A program made the position numbers and the translations under genes. The notes beneath the pieces were generated by a model. The model was not told where the DNA came from, searched no databases, and was given only the letters and a program-made list of their open reading frames with translations. From Sphingomonas sp. Mn802worker (GTDB lineage Bacteria > Pseudomonadota > Alphaproteobacteria > Sphingomonadales > Sphingomonadaceae), in NCBI RefSeq assembly GCF_000382485.1, contig NZ_AORY01000004.1, positions 609,685-673,684 on the forward strand: 64,000 nucleotides of DNA, in the 5' to 3' direction. Shown here in pieces: positions 46,430 to 55,959 of the stretch; positions within the stretch are counted from its first letter, which is position 1, and every line of letters starts with the position of its first letter.

Positions 46430-48355
46430 TCATTCGGCGGCGATGGCGTGCGCGCGATCGCGTCGCGCGGCCGCGTCGACCGCGTGTTCGAGCGCCGCGA
46501 GCGTGAACGGCTTGCGCAGGACCGGACGATTGCCGAGGTTGACGGTGGCGGCGTCACCCGCGAACCCGGTGACGAACAGCACCGGGATGTGGCGATGACG
46601 CGCGTCCAACCCTGCGATCATCTCGGGTCCGGTCAGGCCGGGCATGAGCACGTCGGACAGGATCAGGTCGGGGGCGGGCATGTGCGCCAATGTGGTGGCG
46701 GTTCTGGTCGGATCATCGCACGAGGCAACGATGTGACCAAGTTCCTCCAGCGCGCCGACCGTTGCGGCGAGAACGCGGGGATCATCCTCCACCACCAGGA
46801 TCGACAGCGCGGTGTCGTGCACCTTTTCGTGCAGTGCCATCTCATGGATGGCGGACGGGGTTTCGGCCTGTGTGTTCTCGATCTCGCGCGGGAGCAGCAG
46901 CGTCACGGTCGTGCCGCGACCTGGGGTGGATGCGATCAACACGTCACCATCGATCTGCTTGGCGAAGGAAAAGATCTGGCTGAGACCGAGGCCAGTGCCT
47001 TTGCCGACCGGCTTGGTGGTGAAGAACGGCTCAAACGCGCGGTCCAATACTTCGGCGGACATGCCGTGCCCGGTGTCGGTGACCGCGAGCGCGAGATAGT
47101 CGCCCGCCGCGCAGCCGTGCGTGCTAGTAGTCGCAAGCGTCTGTGCACGTGCCGTGATCGTCAGCGTGCCGCGACTGTCCATCGCGTCTCGCGCATTGAC
47201 AGCGAGATTCACCAGCGTGTTTTCCAACTGGACGCGGTCAACCCGTGCGCACCAGCCGTTGCTGCGATCGTCGATCACTACGGTCACGCCGTCGCCAAGC
47301 GTGCGATCGAGCAGGTCGCGCAGGCCGGCGAACAGGTTCGCTGCGTCGATATATTCCGGATTGATCGCGGTTTCGCGTGCGAAGGCGAGCAGCCGCCTTG
47401 TCAGCGCGGCGGCACGGGTCGCGCCCTCCGTCGCGCTCTCGACGTGACGCAGCACGTCGAGACTTCCCGATGCGATGCCGCGCCGTGCGAGTTCCAGCCC
47501 ACCGATGACGACCGCGAGCATGTTGTTGAAGTCGTGTGCGATCCCGCCCGTCAGTTGCCCGACCGCCTCCATTTTCTGCACCTGCCGCAGCCGCGCTTCC
47601 TGGACGCGCAGTTCGTCCGTCGCCGCCGTCACCGCACTGGCGAGATCATCGGCGCGCTCGCGCTGCGAATCGGCTTCTGCCTGCGCCACGGCGCGCCCGG
47701 CGAGCACGCGCATGGTCAGCCAGCCGAGCGCGATCATGCCGAGCAGCAGCAGCACGCCGAAGATCGACAGGATCTTCGCCGCATTGGTCGAGCGGTTCAC
47801 CAGCGTCATCGCCTGCGACGTGCGCTGTTCCAGCAGCGTACGCTCATCGGCGATCAACCCGTCCAGCGCGGCGTTGATCGCCTCTAGCGCGGGCGAGGTA
47901 CGCACCTGATAATAGCGCGACAATGCCTGGCTGTTCTTGCCGTAATTGGTTGCGAGCGCGGTTGCGGCCAGTTCCTCGCCGCGCTGCCGGAATGCGCGCT
48001 GCAGCCAGGCGAGGCGTTGTTGCTGGCCGGCATTATCTGCGGTCAACCGGCGGAGCTGCGCGACATTCTCTCCCGCCCGGCGCCAATCGTCGAAATAGGA
48101 TTGGCCGAGCCGCTGGTCACCCGAAATAACGTAGCGACCGAGCGCCGCTTCGGACTTCGCCATCGTGCCCTGAAGTGCGCGCGCCAGGTTCATGACGTCG
48201 TAACTGTGACTCTGCGCCGCGAGGGCACGGTCGCGTTGCCGGCTCGCTTCGCCGAGCGTGATGACGAGCGCGGTCAGCACGGCCATGCCCGCGACCGCCA
48301 TCGCGACCAGGGTTACCGTGCGCCAGGCCGACAACAGCCTGCGCCGCGCATCCAT
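46430..48355 (-). CDS. Hybrid histidine kinase with CHASE3-like sensor
   Basis: A 641-residue membrane protein: membrane segment (about 15-35), a helical periplasmic CHASE3-like domain (about 40-190), a second segment (about 200-222), a coiled linker, HisKA with the H-box GGIAHDFNNML, a complete HATPase domain (VNLAVNARDAM, DTGHGM, GKGTGLGLS) and a C-terminal receiver with Asp in LSDVLMPG. It should autophosphorylate and relay internally. No partner response regulator lies nearby. It sits between spt and lptF, so regulation by envelope state is a guess. ATG 48355 has GGGGA upstream; other starts reach 48406. Confidence 0.86.
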   Translation of the reverse strand: MDARRRLLSAWRTVTLVAMAVAGMAVLTALVITLGEASRQRDRALAAQSHSYDVMNLARALQGTMAKSEAALGRYVISGDQRLGQSYFDDWRRAGENVAQLRRLTADNAGQQQRLAWLQRAFRQRGEELAATALATNYGKNSQALSRYYQVRTSPALEAINAALDGLIADERTLLEQRTSQAMTLVNRSTNAAKILSIFGVLLLLGMIALGWLTMRVLAGRAVAQAEADSQRERADDLASAVTAATDELRVQEARLRQVQKMEAVGQLTGGIAHDFNNMLAVVIGGLELARRGIASGSLDVLRHVESATEGATRAAALTRRLLAFARETAINPEYIDAANLFAGLRDLLDRTLGDGVTVVIDDRSNGWCARVDRVQLENTLVNLAVNARDAMDSRGTLTITARAQTLATTSTHGCAAGDYLALAVTDTGHGMSAEVLDRAFEPFFTTKPVGKGTGLGLSQIFSFAKQIDGDVLIASTPGRGTTVTLLLPREIENTQAETPSAIHEMALHEKVHDTALSILVVEDDPRVLAATVGALEELGHIVASCDDPTRTATTLAHMPAPDLILSDVLMPGLTGPEMIAGLDARHRHIPVLFVTGFAGDAATVNLGNRPVLRKPFTLAALEHAVDAAARRDRAHAIAAE

Positions 48356-48439
48356 CTCGTCCCCGCTCACGCCGACCGGTTTAACGCAGCGGCGCGCCCG
48401 GTGCAAAGAGAGCGCCGCGCCACCGTGAGGGCACTTGGT

Positions 48440-49708
48440 CTAGTTGATCTCGCCGGTCGCGCGGCCCGCGTCGGCGAACATCGCGGTGATGCGGTCGATC
48501 TGCGCATCGCTGTGTTCGGCCGAGAGCGAGCAGCGCAGCAGGAAGGTGCCCGACGGCGTTGCCGGCGGACGCGCGACGTTGACGTACAGACCCTGCTCCA
48601 GCAGCGACTGCCAGATGCCGACGGCGCGCTCCTGATCCTTGCACATGACAGCGATGATCGCCGAGTCGGCGCTTTGCGTCCCGAGCGTGAAGCCGAGTTC
48701 GCGCAGGTTCGCGTGCAGGCGGCGCGCGTTCGACCAGAGCTGCGCGCGCTTCGCGTCGGCGTGCATCAGCTTGCGAATTGAGGTGGCGGCGGTTGCAACG
48801 ACCGAGGGCGGCAGGCTGGCGGTGAAGATGTACGGGCGGCAGGCGAGGCGCATCGCCTCGAATTTCGGATGGTTGGAGACGCAGAAGCCTCCAACGGTGC
48901 CGACCGATTTCGAAAAGGTGCCGATGATGAAGTCGACGTCTTCGCCCAGGATCAGGCCCTGATCCTCGTACACGCCGCGCCCGTGTTCGCCGAAGAAGCC
49001 CATCGAATGCGCCTCGTCGACCAGCACCATGCAGCCGTGCTTCTTCGCGATCGCGACCATCTCCTTCAACGGCGCGATGTCGCCGAGCATCGAGTAGACG
49101 CCTTCGAGCACGACGAGCTTGCCCGGATCCTTGGGCAGGCGGCCGAGTCGCTTGTCGAGGTCCTCGACCGAATTGTGGCGGAAACGCACGACCTCCGCAT
49201 CGCCCATCTTGCAGCCGTCGTAGATCGAGGCATGGCTGTCGGCGTCGAGGATGACGTACTCCCCCTTTGCCGCGATGGTTGAGATCGTGCCGAGGTTGGC
49301 CTGGTAGCCCGTCGAGAACACCATGGCATGATCAGCGGCGTAGAATTCGCGCAGCGCATCCTCGGCATCGACGTGGTCGCGAAAGGTGCCGTTGAGCATC
49401 CGGCTGCCGTTGGTGCCGCTGCCGAAGCGGTCGAGCGCCTGCTTGCCCGCCGCGATCACGTCGGCGTCGAAGGTCATGCCCATGTAATTGTAGGTGCCGA
49501 GCAGGATCGTCTCGCGTCCCTTGATCACCGCCTCGGTGGGGGAGCGAACCTCCTCCATCACGATACCGAACGGATCGCGCACGCCGGTGCCGAGCAGCGC
49601 CTCGCGCTCGGCGATCAGCGCGTCGAACTTACTGAACAGGTCACGCTCAGGGGCGACCGGAGCGGGATCGGCGGGCAGCGCCTCGGGCTCGAGGCCGGTC
49701 TCTGTCAT
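48440..49708 (-). CDS. spt: Serine palmitoyltransferase
   Basis: A PLP enzyme, 422 residues, of the alpha-oxoamine synthase family that condenses L-serine with palmitoyl thioester to 3-ketodihydrosphingosine, the first step of sphingolipid synthesis. From memory it matches the soluble S. paucimobilis enzyme along its length: His159 that stacks on PLP (DADSHAS), Asp231 and His234 in DEAHSMGF, and Lys267 in GTFSKSVG that binds PLP. No membrane segment is present. It is preceded by a dedicated acyl carrier protein, suggesting that an acyl-ACP rather than acyl-CoA could be the donor. Confidence 0.95.
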   Translation of the reverse strand: MTETGLEPEALPADPAPVAPERDLFSKFDALIAEREALLGTGVRDPFGIVMEEVRSPTEAVIKGRETILLGTYNYMGMTFDADVIAAGKQALDRFGSGTNGSRMLNGTFRDHVDAEDALREFYAADHAMVFSTGYQANLGTISTIAAKGEYVILDADSHASIYDGCKMGDAEVVRFRHNSVEDLDKRLGRLPKDPGKLVVLEGVYSMLGDIAPLKEMVAIAKKHGCMVLVDEAHSMGFFGEHGRGVYEDQGLILGEDVDFIIGTFSKSVGTVGGFCVSNHPKFEAMRLACRPYIFTASLPPSVVATAATSIRKLMHADAKRAQLWSNARRLHANLRELGFTLGTQSADSAIIAVMCKDQERAVGIWQSLLEQGLYVNVARPPATPSGTFLLRCSLSAEHSDAQIDRITAMFADAGRATGEIN

Positions 49709-49709
49709 G

Positions 49710-49952
49710 TTACGCCTTCAACCGTGCGACAGCGTCGACGAGCTGGCCGACGTTCTCGATCTCGGCCTGCATGTTCATCGTGATAATGATGTCGAACTCG
49801 TCCTCGATCGCGGCGACGAAATCCATCACGGTAAGCGAATCCCATTCGAGGTCGCCCTGGAAGGTCGTCGCGTCGATGACAGCCACGCCCTTCTTGTTGA
49901 AGGGTTCGATCTGGGCCTGAACGGTGTCGAAGATCTGGTTGCGGTCGCTCAT
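49710..49952 (-). CDS. Acyl carrier protein of the sphingolipid cluster
   Basis: An 80-residue acidic helical protein with the phosphopantetheine site Ser39 in EWDSLTVMDF. It is distinct from the general fatty acid carrier motif (DSLD). It ends 1 base before spt and follows cerR by 44 bases, so it probably delivers the acyl group to SPT. ATG at 49952 was chosen; the open frame reaches 50072 but the extra part is Arg-rich and unlike the family. Confidence 0.88.
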   Translation of the reverse strand: MSDRNQIFDTVQAQIEPFNKKGVAVIDATTFQGDLEWDSLTVMDFVAAIEDEFDIIITMNMQAEIENVGQLVDAVARLKA

Positions 49953-49996
49953 GGTCGCTTTCGATGCGTGATGATTAAGGCCGGGGTGCGGCGGCG

Positions 49997-50890
49997 CTAT
50001 AGCAAGTCGTGGGCGCGATACCACTCGGCCGTCGCGGCAAGCGCGGCAGCGGTGTCGTGCTCGGCGCGCCACAAGGCCGGTGAGGGGAGCGCGTGGGCGA
50101 CCCAGTCGGGATGGCGGAAATAGCCGACGCGGTCGGGCGTCAGCTTGGCGCGCGACCCGCGGAACAGGCGATCAAGCCGCGCCGCGCCCGAAAGAATCGC
50201 GCCGGGCAGCGAGACGGGAAGCGCGCGACGTCCAACCGCGCGGCCGAGCGCGCGGGCGAAGTCGCGGTGGTCCCAGCCGCCAGGGCGGCCGTCATCGGGT
50301 TCGAGCACCATGTGACGTGCGCCGTCGCCGGTGGCGAGCGTCAGTAGCAGACGCGCCAGATCCTCGACCGCGATCACCGACAGCCGATTGCCGCGCGGGG
50401 GCAGCGGCACGAGCCCGCGGCGTGCGAAGCGGAACAGCTCCAGCATCTCATGGTCGCGCGGGCCAAAGACGGCGGGCGGACGCACGATGGTCCACTCCAG
50501 CCCGCTCAGCTGCACCAGCCGGTCGGCCTGAAGCTTCGACCAGCCATAATCGGAGAGATGCGGTTCGCGCGCGGCGAGCGACGAGACGTGGACGAAACGT
50601 TGGACACCGGCGGCACCGGCCGCCGCGATCATGCTGCGCGTGCCGTCGATGTTGCCGCTGACGAAGCCAGAGCGGTCGGCGGCGTTGACGATGCCGGCAA
50701 CGTGGATCACCGCGTCGGCGCCGTCGACCAGCGCGCCTGGCCCGGCGAGATTGCCTGGTATCCAGGTCACACCCTCGCGCTCGGGCTGCTCCCGCCTGGC
50801 GAGCGCGCGAACCGTGTGGCCCGCGGCGAGCGCCTGATCGACCAGGTGACTGCCGACGAAGCCGGTTGCGCCGGTGATGGCGAGGATCAT
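49997..50890 (-). CDS. cerR: NAD-dependent epimerase-like ceramide reductase (CerR-type)
   Basis: A 297-residue extended short-chain dehydrogenase with the nucleotide-binding GATGFVGSH at the N-terminus and the catalytic pair YGWSK (YxxxK). In the Caulobacter ceramide pathway the epimerase-like CerR reduces the keto group after N-acylation. The gene here precedes acp and spt on the same strand, matching that arrangement. It could also be some other sugar epimerase or reductase; the cluster is the main argument. It starts in an ATGA overlap with proB. Confidence 0.82.
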   Translation of the reverse strand: MILAITGATGFVGSHLVDQALAAGHTVRALARREQPEREGVTWIPGNLAGPGALVDGADAVIHVAGIVNAADRSGFVSGNIDGTRSMIAAAGAAGVQRFVHVSSLAAREPHLSDYGWSKLQADRLVQLSGLEWTIVRPPAVFGPRDHEMLELFRFARRGLVPLPPRGNRLSVIAVEDLARLLLTLATGDGARHMVLEPDDGRPGGWDHRDFARALGRAVGRRALPVSLPGAILSGAARLDRLFRGSRAKLTPDRVGYFRHPDWVAHALPSPALWRAEHDTAAALAATAEWYRAHDLL

Positions 50891-52005
50891 CGCGCGCTTC
50901 CTCCAAGGTAAGCCATGTGGTTGCGGTGAACGATCGCCGCTCGCGGTGCGTAGCCCAGCAGACTCGCGTGCTCGTCGCTGCGTCGACCGATCAGCCGTGT
51001 CGCATCGAGGGCATCATATTCGCTCAAGCCACGCGCGATCGTGCCGTGGTCATCATGGATTGTGACCAGATCACCGCGTGCGAACTCTCCCGAGATCTGC
51101 GTCACTCCGGCCGCGAGTAGGCTCTTGCCCGCCGCCAGCGCGGCGGCGGCGCCCGCGTCGACGTGGATCGTGCCGCGCGCGGTCAGCCCTCCGGCGAGCC
51201 ATGCCTTGCGCGCCGGTGCGCCGCGTGTCGCGACGAAGATCGTGTGGCGCGACGGCGTCGACAGCGGATGGTCGATGCGCCCGCTCGCGATTGCCAGATG
51301 CGCCCCGGCGGCGTTGGCGATCCGTGCGGCGGCGATCTTGCTGACCATCCCACCCGACCCCATGCCCGAGCTCGATCCGGTGTCCGCCATCGTCTCGATC
51401 GCCGCGTCGATGCGTTCGACGCGCGAGATGTGCTGCGCGCCGGGTTGCGCCGGGTTGCGGTCGTACAGCCCGTCGATGTCGGACAGCAGGACTACCCCGT
51501 TCGCGCCCGCCGCCTGCGCGACGCGTGCGGCGAGCCGATCGTTGTCACCGAAGCGGATTTCCTCGGTCGCCACCGAATCGTTCTCGTTGATGACCGGCAC
51601 GACGCCGAGTGTCAGCAACCGGTCGAGTGTCGCGGCAGCATTCAAGTAGCGGCGTCGGTCCTCCAGGTCGCCGAGCGTCACCAGCATCTGCGCCGCGGTG
51701 ATCCCCTGCGCGGCCAGCAACTCGGCCCAGACGCCTGCGAGCGCGATCTGCCCGACAGCCGCGGCGGCTTGCGCATCCTCGAGGCTGGCGCGTCCGCCTT
51801 TGGCGAGCCCGAGCCGCCGCGCGCCAAGCGCGATCGCGCCCGAGGAGACGATCGCGACCTGCTGGCCGTCTGTGCGCCGGGCGGCGACATCTGCCGCGAC
51901 GCTCGCCAGCCAGTCGCGTCGAATACTGCCGTCGGAAGCAACGAGCAGCGCCGAGCCGATCTTGACGATCAGCCGCGCGCAGGTGGGAGCGGGAAACAGC
52001 GACAT
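50887..52005 (-). CDS. proB: Glutamate 5-kinase
   Basis: A 372-residue enzyme that phosphorylates glutamate in the first step of proline synthesis. It has an amino acid kinase domain (VKIGSALL near the start, SSGAIALGARR, INENDSVATEE) and a C-terminal PUA domain (about residues 280-365). Its start is the ATG at 52005, and its end overlaps cerR by 4 bases, coupling proline and sphingolipid genes. It follows obgE, as in other alphaproteobacteria. Confidence 0.94.
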   Translation of the reverse strand: MSLFPAPTCARLIVKIGSALLVASDGSIRRDWLASVAADVAARRTDGQQVAIVSSGAIALGARRLGLAKGGRASLEDAQAAAAVGQIALAGVWAELLAAQGITAAQMLVTLGDLEDRRRYLNAAATLDRLLTLGVVPVINENDSVATEEIRFGDNDRLAARVAQAAGANGVVLLSDIDGLYDRNPAQPGAQHISRVERIDAAIETMADTGSSSGMGSGGMVSKIAAARIANAAGAHLAIASGRIDHPLSTPSRHTIFVATRGAPARKAWLAGGLTARGTIHVDAGAAAALAAGKSLLAAGVTQISGEFARGDLVTIHDDHGTIARGLSEYDALDATRLIGRRSDEHASLLGYAPRAAIVHRNHMAYLGGSAR

Positions 52006-52095
52006 GTGGATGCGATCGTTAGCGCACCGAGGCGGGGTGGCAAGCGTGCGCACGCTGGGTGAGGCGTCGCGAAACGGTACGCCCTCGCCCTATCG

Positions 52096-53142
52096 TCAGA
52101 GCGGCGACCACTCGACCGCGTCCTCATCGCCGTCATCTTCGACGGGCGAGTCGGTCGAGGGAATCGCCTCAAGCAGCTTGTTGAGGACCCAGTCGACGCC
52201 GGTGCCGCTGACGCCGGAGATTGGGATCACCTCGGCGCCGCTCGCATCCTCAAGCTCGGCCGACAGCGCGGCAATCAGCTCGTCGTCGAGTGTGTCGATC
52301 TTGTTGAGCGCGACCACCACCGGCTTCTCATCAAGCCCGCCGCCGTAAGCCGCCAATTCCTCGCGCACGATGCGGTAGCTTTCCGCCACGTCCGGGTCAT
52401 TCGCATCCACCAGGTGGAGCAGCACGCGGCAGCGCTCGATATGGCCGAGGAAGCGATCGCCGATGCCAGCGCCATCCGCCGCGCCTTCGATCAGGCCGGG
52501 GATGTCGGCGAGGACGAACTCGCGGTTCTTGTGCCGCACGACACCCAGCTGAGGACGCGTGGTGGTAAAGGCGTATTCGCCTACCTTCGCCTGCGCGTTG
52601 GTCACCTGATTGATGAAGGTCGACTTGCCCGCATTGGGCAGACCGACGAGCCCGGCGTCGGCGAGCAGCTTGAGGCGCAGCCACACCCACGCTTCCTCGC
52701 TGGGCCAGCCGGTGCCATGCTGGCGCGGGGCGCGGTTGGTCGAGGTCTTGTAGCTGGCGTTGCCGCGCCCGCCGTCGCCACCGCGCAGGAACACGACGCG
52801 TTCGCCGACACGGGTCAGATCGGCGAGCAACGTGCGTTCGTCGTCGTCGGCCAGCACCTGCGTGCCGACCGGCACCTTTATGACGAGATCGTCGCCTCCA
52901 CCGCCGGTGCGGTTGCTACCCGATCCGCCCTGACCACGCGGCGCGCGGAAATGCTGCGTGTAGCGAAAGTCGATCAGCGTGTTGAGGCCGGCCACGGCCT
53001 CGAACACGATGTCTGCGCCCTTGCCGCCGTTGCCGCCGTCGGGGCCGCCATATTCAATGAACTTTTCGCGCCGGAAGCTGACGGCGCCGGGACCACCGGC
53101 GCCCGAGCGGACGAAGATCTTTGCCTGGTCAAGAAAATGCAT
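52096..53142 (-). CDS. obgE: GTPase Obg (CgtA)
   Basis: A 348-residue ribosome-associated GTPase. The glycine-rich Obg fold covers about residues 1-158, then the G domain with GLPNAGKST, DIPGLIEGA and NKID. It binds the 50S subunit and takes part in ribosome assembly and stress control. It belongs with rplU-rpmA upstream and proB downstream. Confidence 0.95.
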   Translation of the reverse strand: MHFLDQAKIFVRSGAGGPGAVSFRREKFIEYGGPDGGNGGKGADIVFEAVAGLNTLIDFRYTQHFRAPRGQGGSGSNRTGGGGDDLVIKVPVGTQVLADDDERTLLADLTRVGERVVFLRGGDGGRGNASYKTSTNRAPRQHGTGWPSEEAWVWLRLKLLADAGLVGLPNAGKSTFINQVTNAQAKVGEYAFTTTRPQLGVVRHKNREFVLADIPGLIEGAADGAGIGDRFLGHIERCRVLLHLVDANDPDVAESYRIVREELAAYGGGLDEKPVVVALNKIDTLDDELIAALSAELEDASGAEVIPISGVSGTGVDWVLNKLLEAIPSTDSPVEDDGDEDAVEWSPL

Positions 53143-53193
53143 GGCGCGCGCCTAGCGCGTTCGCGGCATTAAAGCGACCCGGCGCGGGGCGGG

Positions 53194-53781
53194 TCAGCCG
53201 GTCGGCTTACCCCGATCAGCGAGCAGCATCGCGCGCGCAAGCTCGCGTGCCCGCTCGCGTGGCAGCCCCAGCGCACGCGCCATCGGTGTACCAAGCAGTG
53301 CGTCGCCAAGCGCCATCAGCACGAGCTGCAGCGTCTCGTCGTGGATCGGTGCGCCCGGATCATTATCCTGCGCCAGCTCCTCGACCAGATCGTGGATTGC
53401 GGTCAGGATGGGATCGAGCGCGTCCTCGTTGCCCGATAGGATCATCCAGCTGGCGAGCGCGCCCGCACCATTCTTGCCGAACGCATCGAACGTGAGATCG
53501 ACCACTTCGGCCGGGTCCTCGCGCTCGCGTGCGCGCAGCACCGCCGACTTGATTGTGCCAACGATGCGGCTCGCCATGCTGGCGATCAGTGCCTTCTGCA
53601 GCCCGTCGGCCGAGCCGAAATGATGGAGCAGATTGGCATGCGTGCGCCCGATCCGCCCCGCGACCGCCTTCAGCGTCACCGCCTGCGGGCCGACCTCGAC
53701 CAGCAGCGCACGTGCGGCGTCGAGCGCGGCCTCGCGCGATTGCTCGGGGCTGAGACGGCGGGGCAGGGGAGCTATGGTCAT
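53194..53781 (-). CDS. TetR-family transcriptional regulator
   Basis: A 195-residue repressor with an N-terminal helix-turn-helix (about residues 15-60: REAALDAARALL, VTLKAVAGRIGRTHANLLHHF) and a ligand-binding helical domain. Its ligand and target are unknown. It lies between an acetyltransferase gene and obgE, all on the minus strand. Starts at 53781; the frame is open to 53904. Confidence 0.82.
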   Translation of the reverse strand: MTIAPLPRRLSPEQSREAALDAARALLVEVGPQAVTLKAVAGRIGRTHANLLHHFGSADGLQKALIASMASRIVGTIKSAVLRAREREDPAEVVDLTFDAFGKNGAGALASWMILSGNEDALDPILTAIHDLVEELAQDNDPGAPIHDETLQLVLMALGDALLGTPMARALGLPRERARELARAMLLADRGKPTG

Positions 53782-53825
53782 CACGCTCTGATCCGCGATC
53801 GCACGCCGCCGCGCAACATCGCGGG

Positions 53826-54380
53826 TCACGCCGCGATCGGCATCGCGCATGCAGTGTCCGCCGCCGCGCACGGTCGTGCGAGATCGAGTGCCAGGTCGAC
53901 GCACTCAACCTCAGCCCCGCGCGCGAGTGAGAACAGGCGGCTGCACCCGGTCTTGACGAAGCCGAGCCGGCGCAGCACCCGCCCGGATGCGTGATTGTCG
54001 ACCATGTGACGTCCGATCAGCCGTTCGCTCCCGAGTGCGTGGCGCGCGATGTCGACAACGGCTCGTGCCGCCTCGGTCGCATAGCCATGACCCCATGCAT
54101 CAGGCGTCAGCCAATAGCCGAGTTCGCGGGTGCAAGCTCCGAGCGGGATTAGCTCGATCCCGCCGATCAGGCGGTTCTCGCCCCGCGTCATGATCTGAAA
54201 ACGCGGCTGATGCGCATCGCGTGGCAGGGACAGGAACGCCTCGGCGTCACCCAGCGCGTACGGCCACGGCGCGCGCGACAGGTTGCGCACGACTGCCTCG
54301 TGCCCGATCGCGCGCGACAGGGCGGGTGCGTCCTCAGGCCAGCCGGGCCGCAGGGTCAGTCTTCTTGTCAGCGCGAACAC
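53826..54380 (-). CDS. GNAT-family N-acetyltransferase, RimJ/RimL type
   Basis: A 184-residue acetyltransferase with TRRLTLRPGWPEDAPAL at the N-terminus and the acetyl-CoA loop WGHGYATEAARA, then NHASGRVLRRLGF. Proteins of this type acetylate ribosomal proteins or small molecules; the substrate is unknown. GTG 54380 has AAGGAG upstream; an upstream GTG at 54452 overlaps the terminator of rpmA and is unlikely. A GNAT gene between rpmA and obgE is common in this order. Confidence 0.85.
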   Translation of the reverse strand: MFALTRRLTLRPGWPEDAPALSRAIGHEAVVRNLSRAPWPYALGDAEAFLSLPRDAHQPRFQIMTRGENRLIGGIELIPLGACTRELGYWLTPDAWGHGYATEAARAVVDIARHALGSERLIGRHMVDNHASGRVLRRLGFVKTGCSRLFSLARGAEVECVDLALDLARPCAAADTACAMPIAA

Positions 54381-54453
54381 GGTTTCGCTCTCCTTGGCCA
54401 AGGCCCCAAGCACGCCAGCGTGACGCGCCCGAGACAGGATGGAGGGAGACACG

Positions 54454-54485
54454 AAAAAAGGGAGCCGGGGTGACCCGCCTCCCTT
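54454..54485 (-). terminator. Terminator of rplU-rpmA
   Basis: AAGGGAG-C-CGGG pairs with CCCG-C-CTCCCTT around GTGA (one C-C mismatch). On the minus strand it is followed by TTTT. A further 10-base inverted repeat (GGGTGACCCG at 54468-54477, CGGGTCACCC at 54510-54519) can form an alternative fold. Confidence 0.8.
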
Positions 54486-54548
54486 GTTGGTTTGGTGCCG
54501 TTTGGCACTCGGGTCACCCTGGTAGGCAACCCGGATGGTTACCCGATG

Positions 54549-54818
54549 TTACTCAGCCGCCATCGGCATCATGTCGACCGAGCAAAATTTGCGGCCAAGC
54601 TTGCCATCGTGGAACACCACGCGCCCGTCGACGAGCGCGAACAGCGTGTGATCCTTGCCGATGCCGACGTTGCGACCCGGATAGAACTTGGTCCCGCGCT
54701 GACGCACAAGGATGTTGCCTGCGATCGCTTCCTGACCGCCGAACTTCTTCACGCCGAGACGACGACCGGCTGAGTCGCGACCGTTGCGCGACGAACCGCC
54801 TGCTTTCTTATGTGCCAT
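54549..54818 (-). CDS. rpmA: Ribosomal protein bL27
   Basis: An 89-residue 50S ribosomal protein. [16 protein letters not shown] and [15 protein letters not shown] are characteristic. Its N-terminal tail reaches the peptidyl transferase centre. It follows rplU by 30 bases on the minus strand. Confidence 0.98.
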   Translation of the reverse strand: MAHKKAGGSSRNGRDSAGRRLGVKKFGGQEAIAGNILVRQRGTKFYPGRNVGIGKDHTLFALVDGRVVFHDGKLGRKFCSVDMMPMAAE

Positions 54819-54848
54819 TTCGAATAACCTCCTGCGAGCCGCTGTTCG

Positions 54849-55148
54849 TTACGCGCCGATCGACACGATCTTGAGGATCGTGTGCTGCTGGCGGTGACCA
54901 TTGCGGCGGCGATAATTGTGACGGCGGCGCTTCTTGAACACGATGACCTTGTCGGCCTTCGCCTGCGCGATGATCTCCGCCGCGACCGACAGTCCGTCAA
55001 TCGGCTTCAGATCCGAACCTTCGCCCGCGAGCAGCACGTCGCCCAGCGTCACCGACGCCCCGGCATCACCATCGATCTTGTCGACGACGATCTTGTCTCC
55101 GGCGGCAACGCGGTACTGCTTGCCGCCCGTGCGCACGATAGCGAACAT
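54849..55148 (-). CDS. rplU: Ribosomal protein bL21
   Basis: A 99-residue 50S ribosomal protein, with [14 protein letters not shown] at the start and [17 protein letters not shown] near the C-terminus, which binds 23S rRNA. ATG 55148 was chosen; the frame is open to 55238. Confidence 0.98.
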   Translation of the reverse strand: MFAIVRTGGKQYRVAAGDKIVVDKIDGDAGASVTLGDVLLAGEGSDLKPIDGLSVAAEIIAQAKADKVIVFKKRRRHNYRRRNGHRQQHTILKIVSIGA

Positions 55149-55259
55149 GGCTCTTTTCACTTCCCAAATGTCTATGCCCGCCGGGGCAGACCCCGCGGAA
55201 GAAAGCGCGCTGCTAATTAAAGGCGGCGCGCCTGTCAACCGCTGCGCGCCTGCACCTAC

Positions 55260-55643
55260 CTAGTGGCGATGCTGTCGCTTCAAGCCGTATCGGCCATCAG
55301 CCAGGCGATCGAATAGACCCGCAATAGCGGGATGTTCGACCGGCTCGTCAGTGTCGTCATGGACCAGGTTCTGTTGGCTGACGTAGGCGACATAGCTCGA
55401 CTCGGCGTTCTCGGCGAGCAGATGGTAGAACGGCTGATCCTTGCGTGGGCGGAAGCTTTCGGGAATCGCCTCATACCATTCATCGGTGTTGGCGAAGACC
55501 GGATCAACGTCGAAAATAATACCGCGAAAGTCGAGCATCCGGTGGCGCACAACGTCGCCGATTGAGAAGCGCGCGTGTGAGATGGGCGGCGCGATCGGGC
55601 GCGCAGGGGTAGGATCCGGGACGGCAGACACGGTGTCGTTCAT
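55260..55643 (-). CDS. hspQ: Heat shock protein HspQ
   Basis: A 127-residue hemimethylated-DNA-binding-like (YccV) domain protein. FSIGDVVRHRMLDFRGIIFDVD (positions about 30-50) and QPFYHLLAE are family signatures. In E. coli HspQ affects Lon protease specificity. The N-terminal 25 residues are Pro-rich and disordered. ATG 55643 chosen over an upstream start at 55676. Confidence 0.9.
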   Translation of the reverse strand: MNDTVSAVPDPTPARPIAPPISHARFSIGDVVRHRMLDFRGIIFDVDPVFANTDEWYEAIPESFRPRKDQPFYHLLAENAESSYVAYVSQQNLVHDDTDEPVEHPAIAGLFDRLADGRYGLKRQHRH

Positions 55644-55809
55644 GCGCTTCAAGATAGTGCGAGTGCGGGAGGGCACAACAGCGTGTTCGCGCCGTGCGGC
55701 TAGGGTAGAGTGCTATCTTCACGAAACGCTTGCGCCTCACCCGGCGCATCGCTAGAGGCCGCCCTCCGACCACTTCACCGGCCTCGACGGCCGGACCGAA
55801 GGACCTCGC

Positions 55810-55905
<96 letters not shown>

Positions 55906-55959
55906 GCCGTTAAGTAATTGTATTTGTTGTTCATTCTGCGCTGCGGGTGGTGAATGTCA

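Noticed and set aside
46388..47887. A 499-codon plus-strand frame opposite the hybrid histidine kinase
   Set aside because: The kinase has complete H, N, G and receiver motifs; the plus frame has none and is low-complexity.
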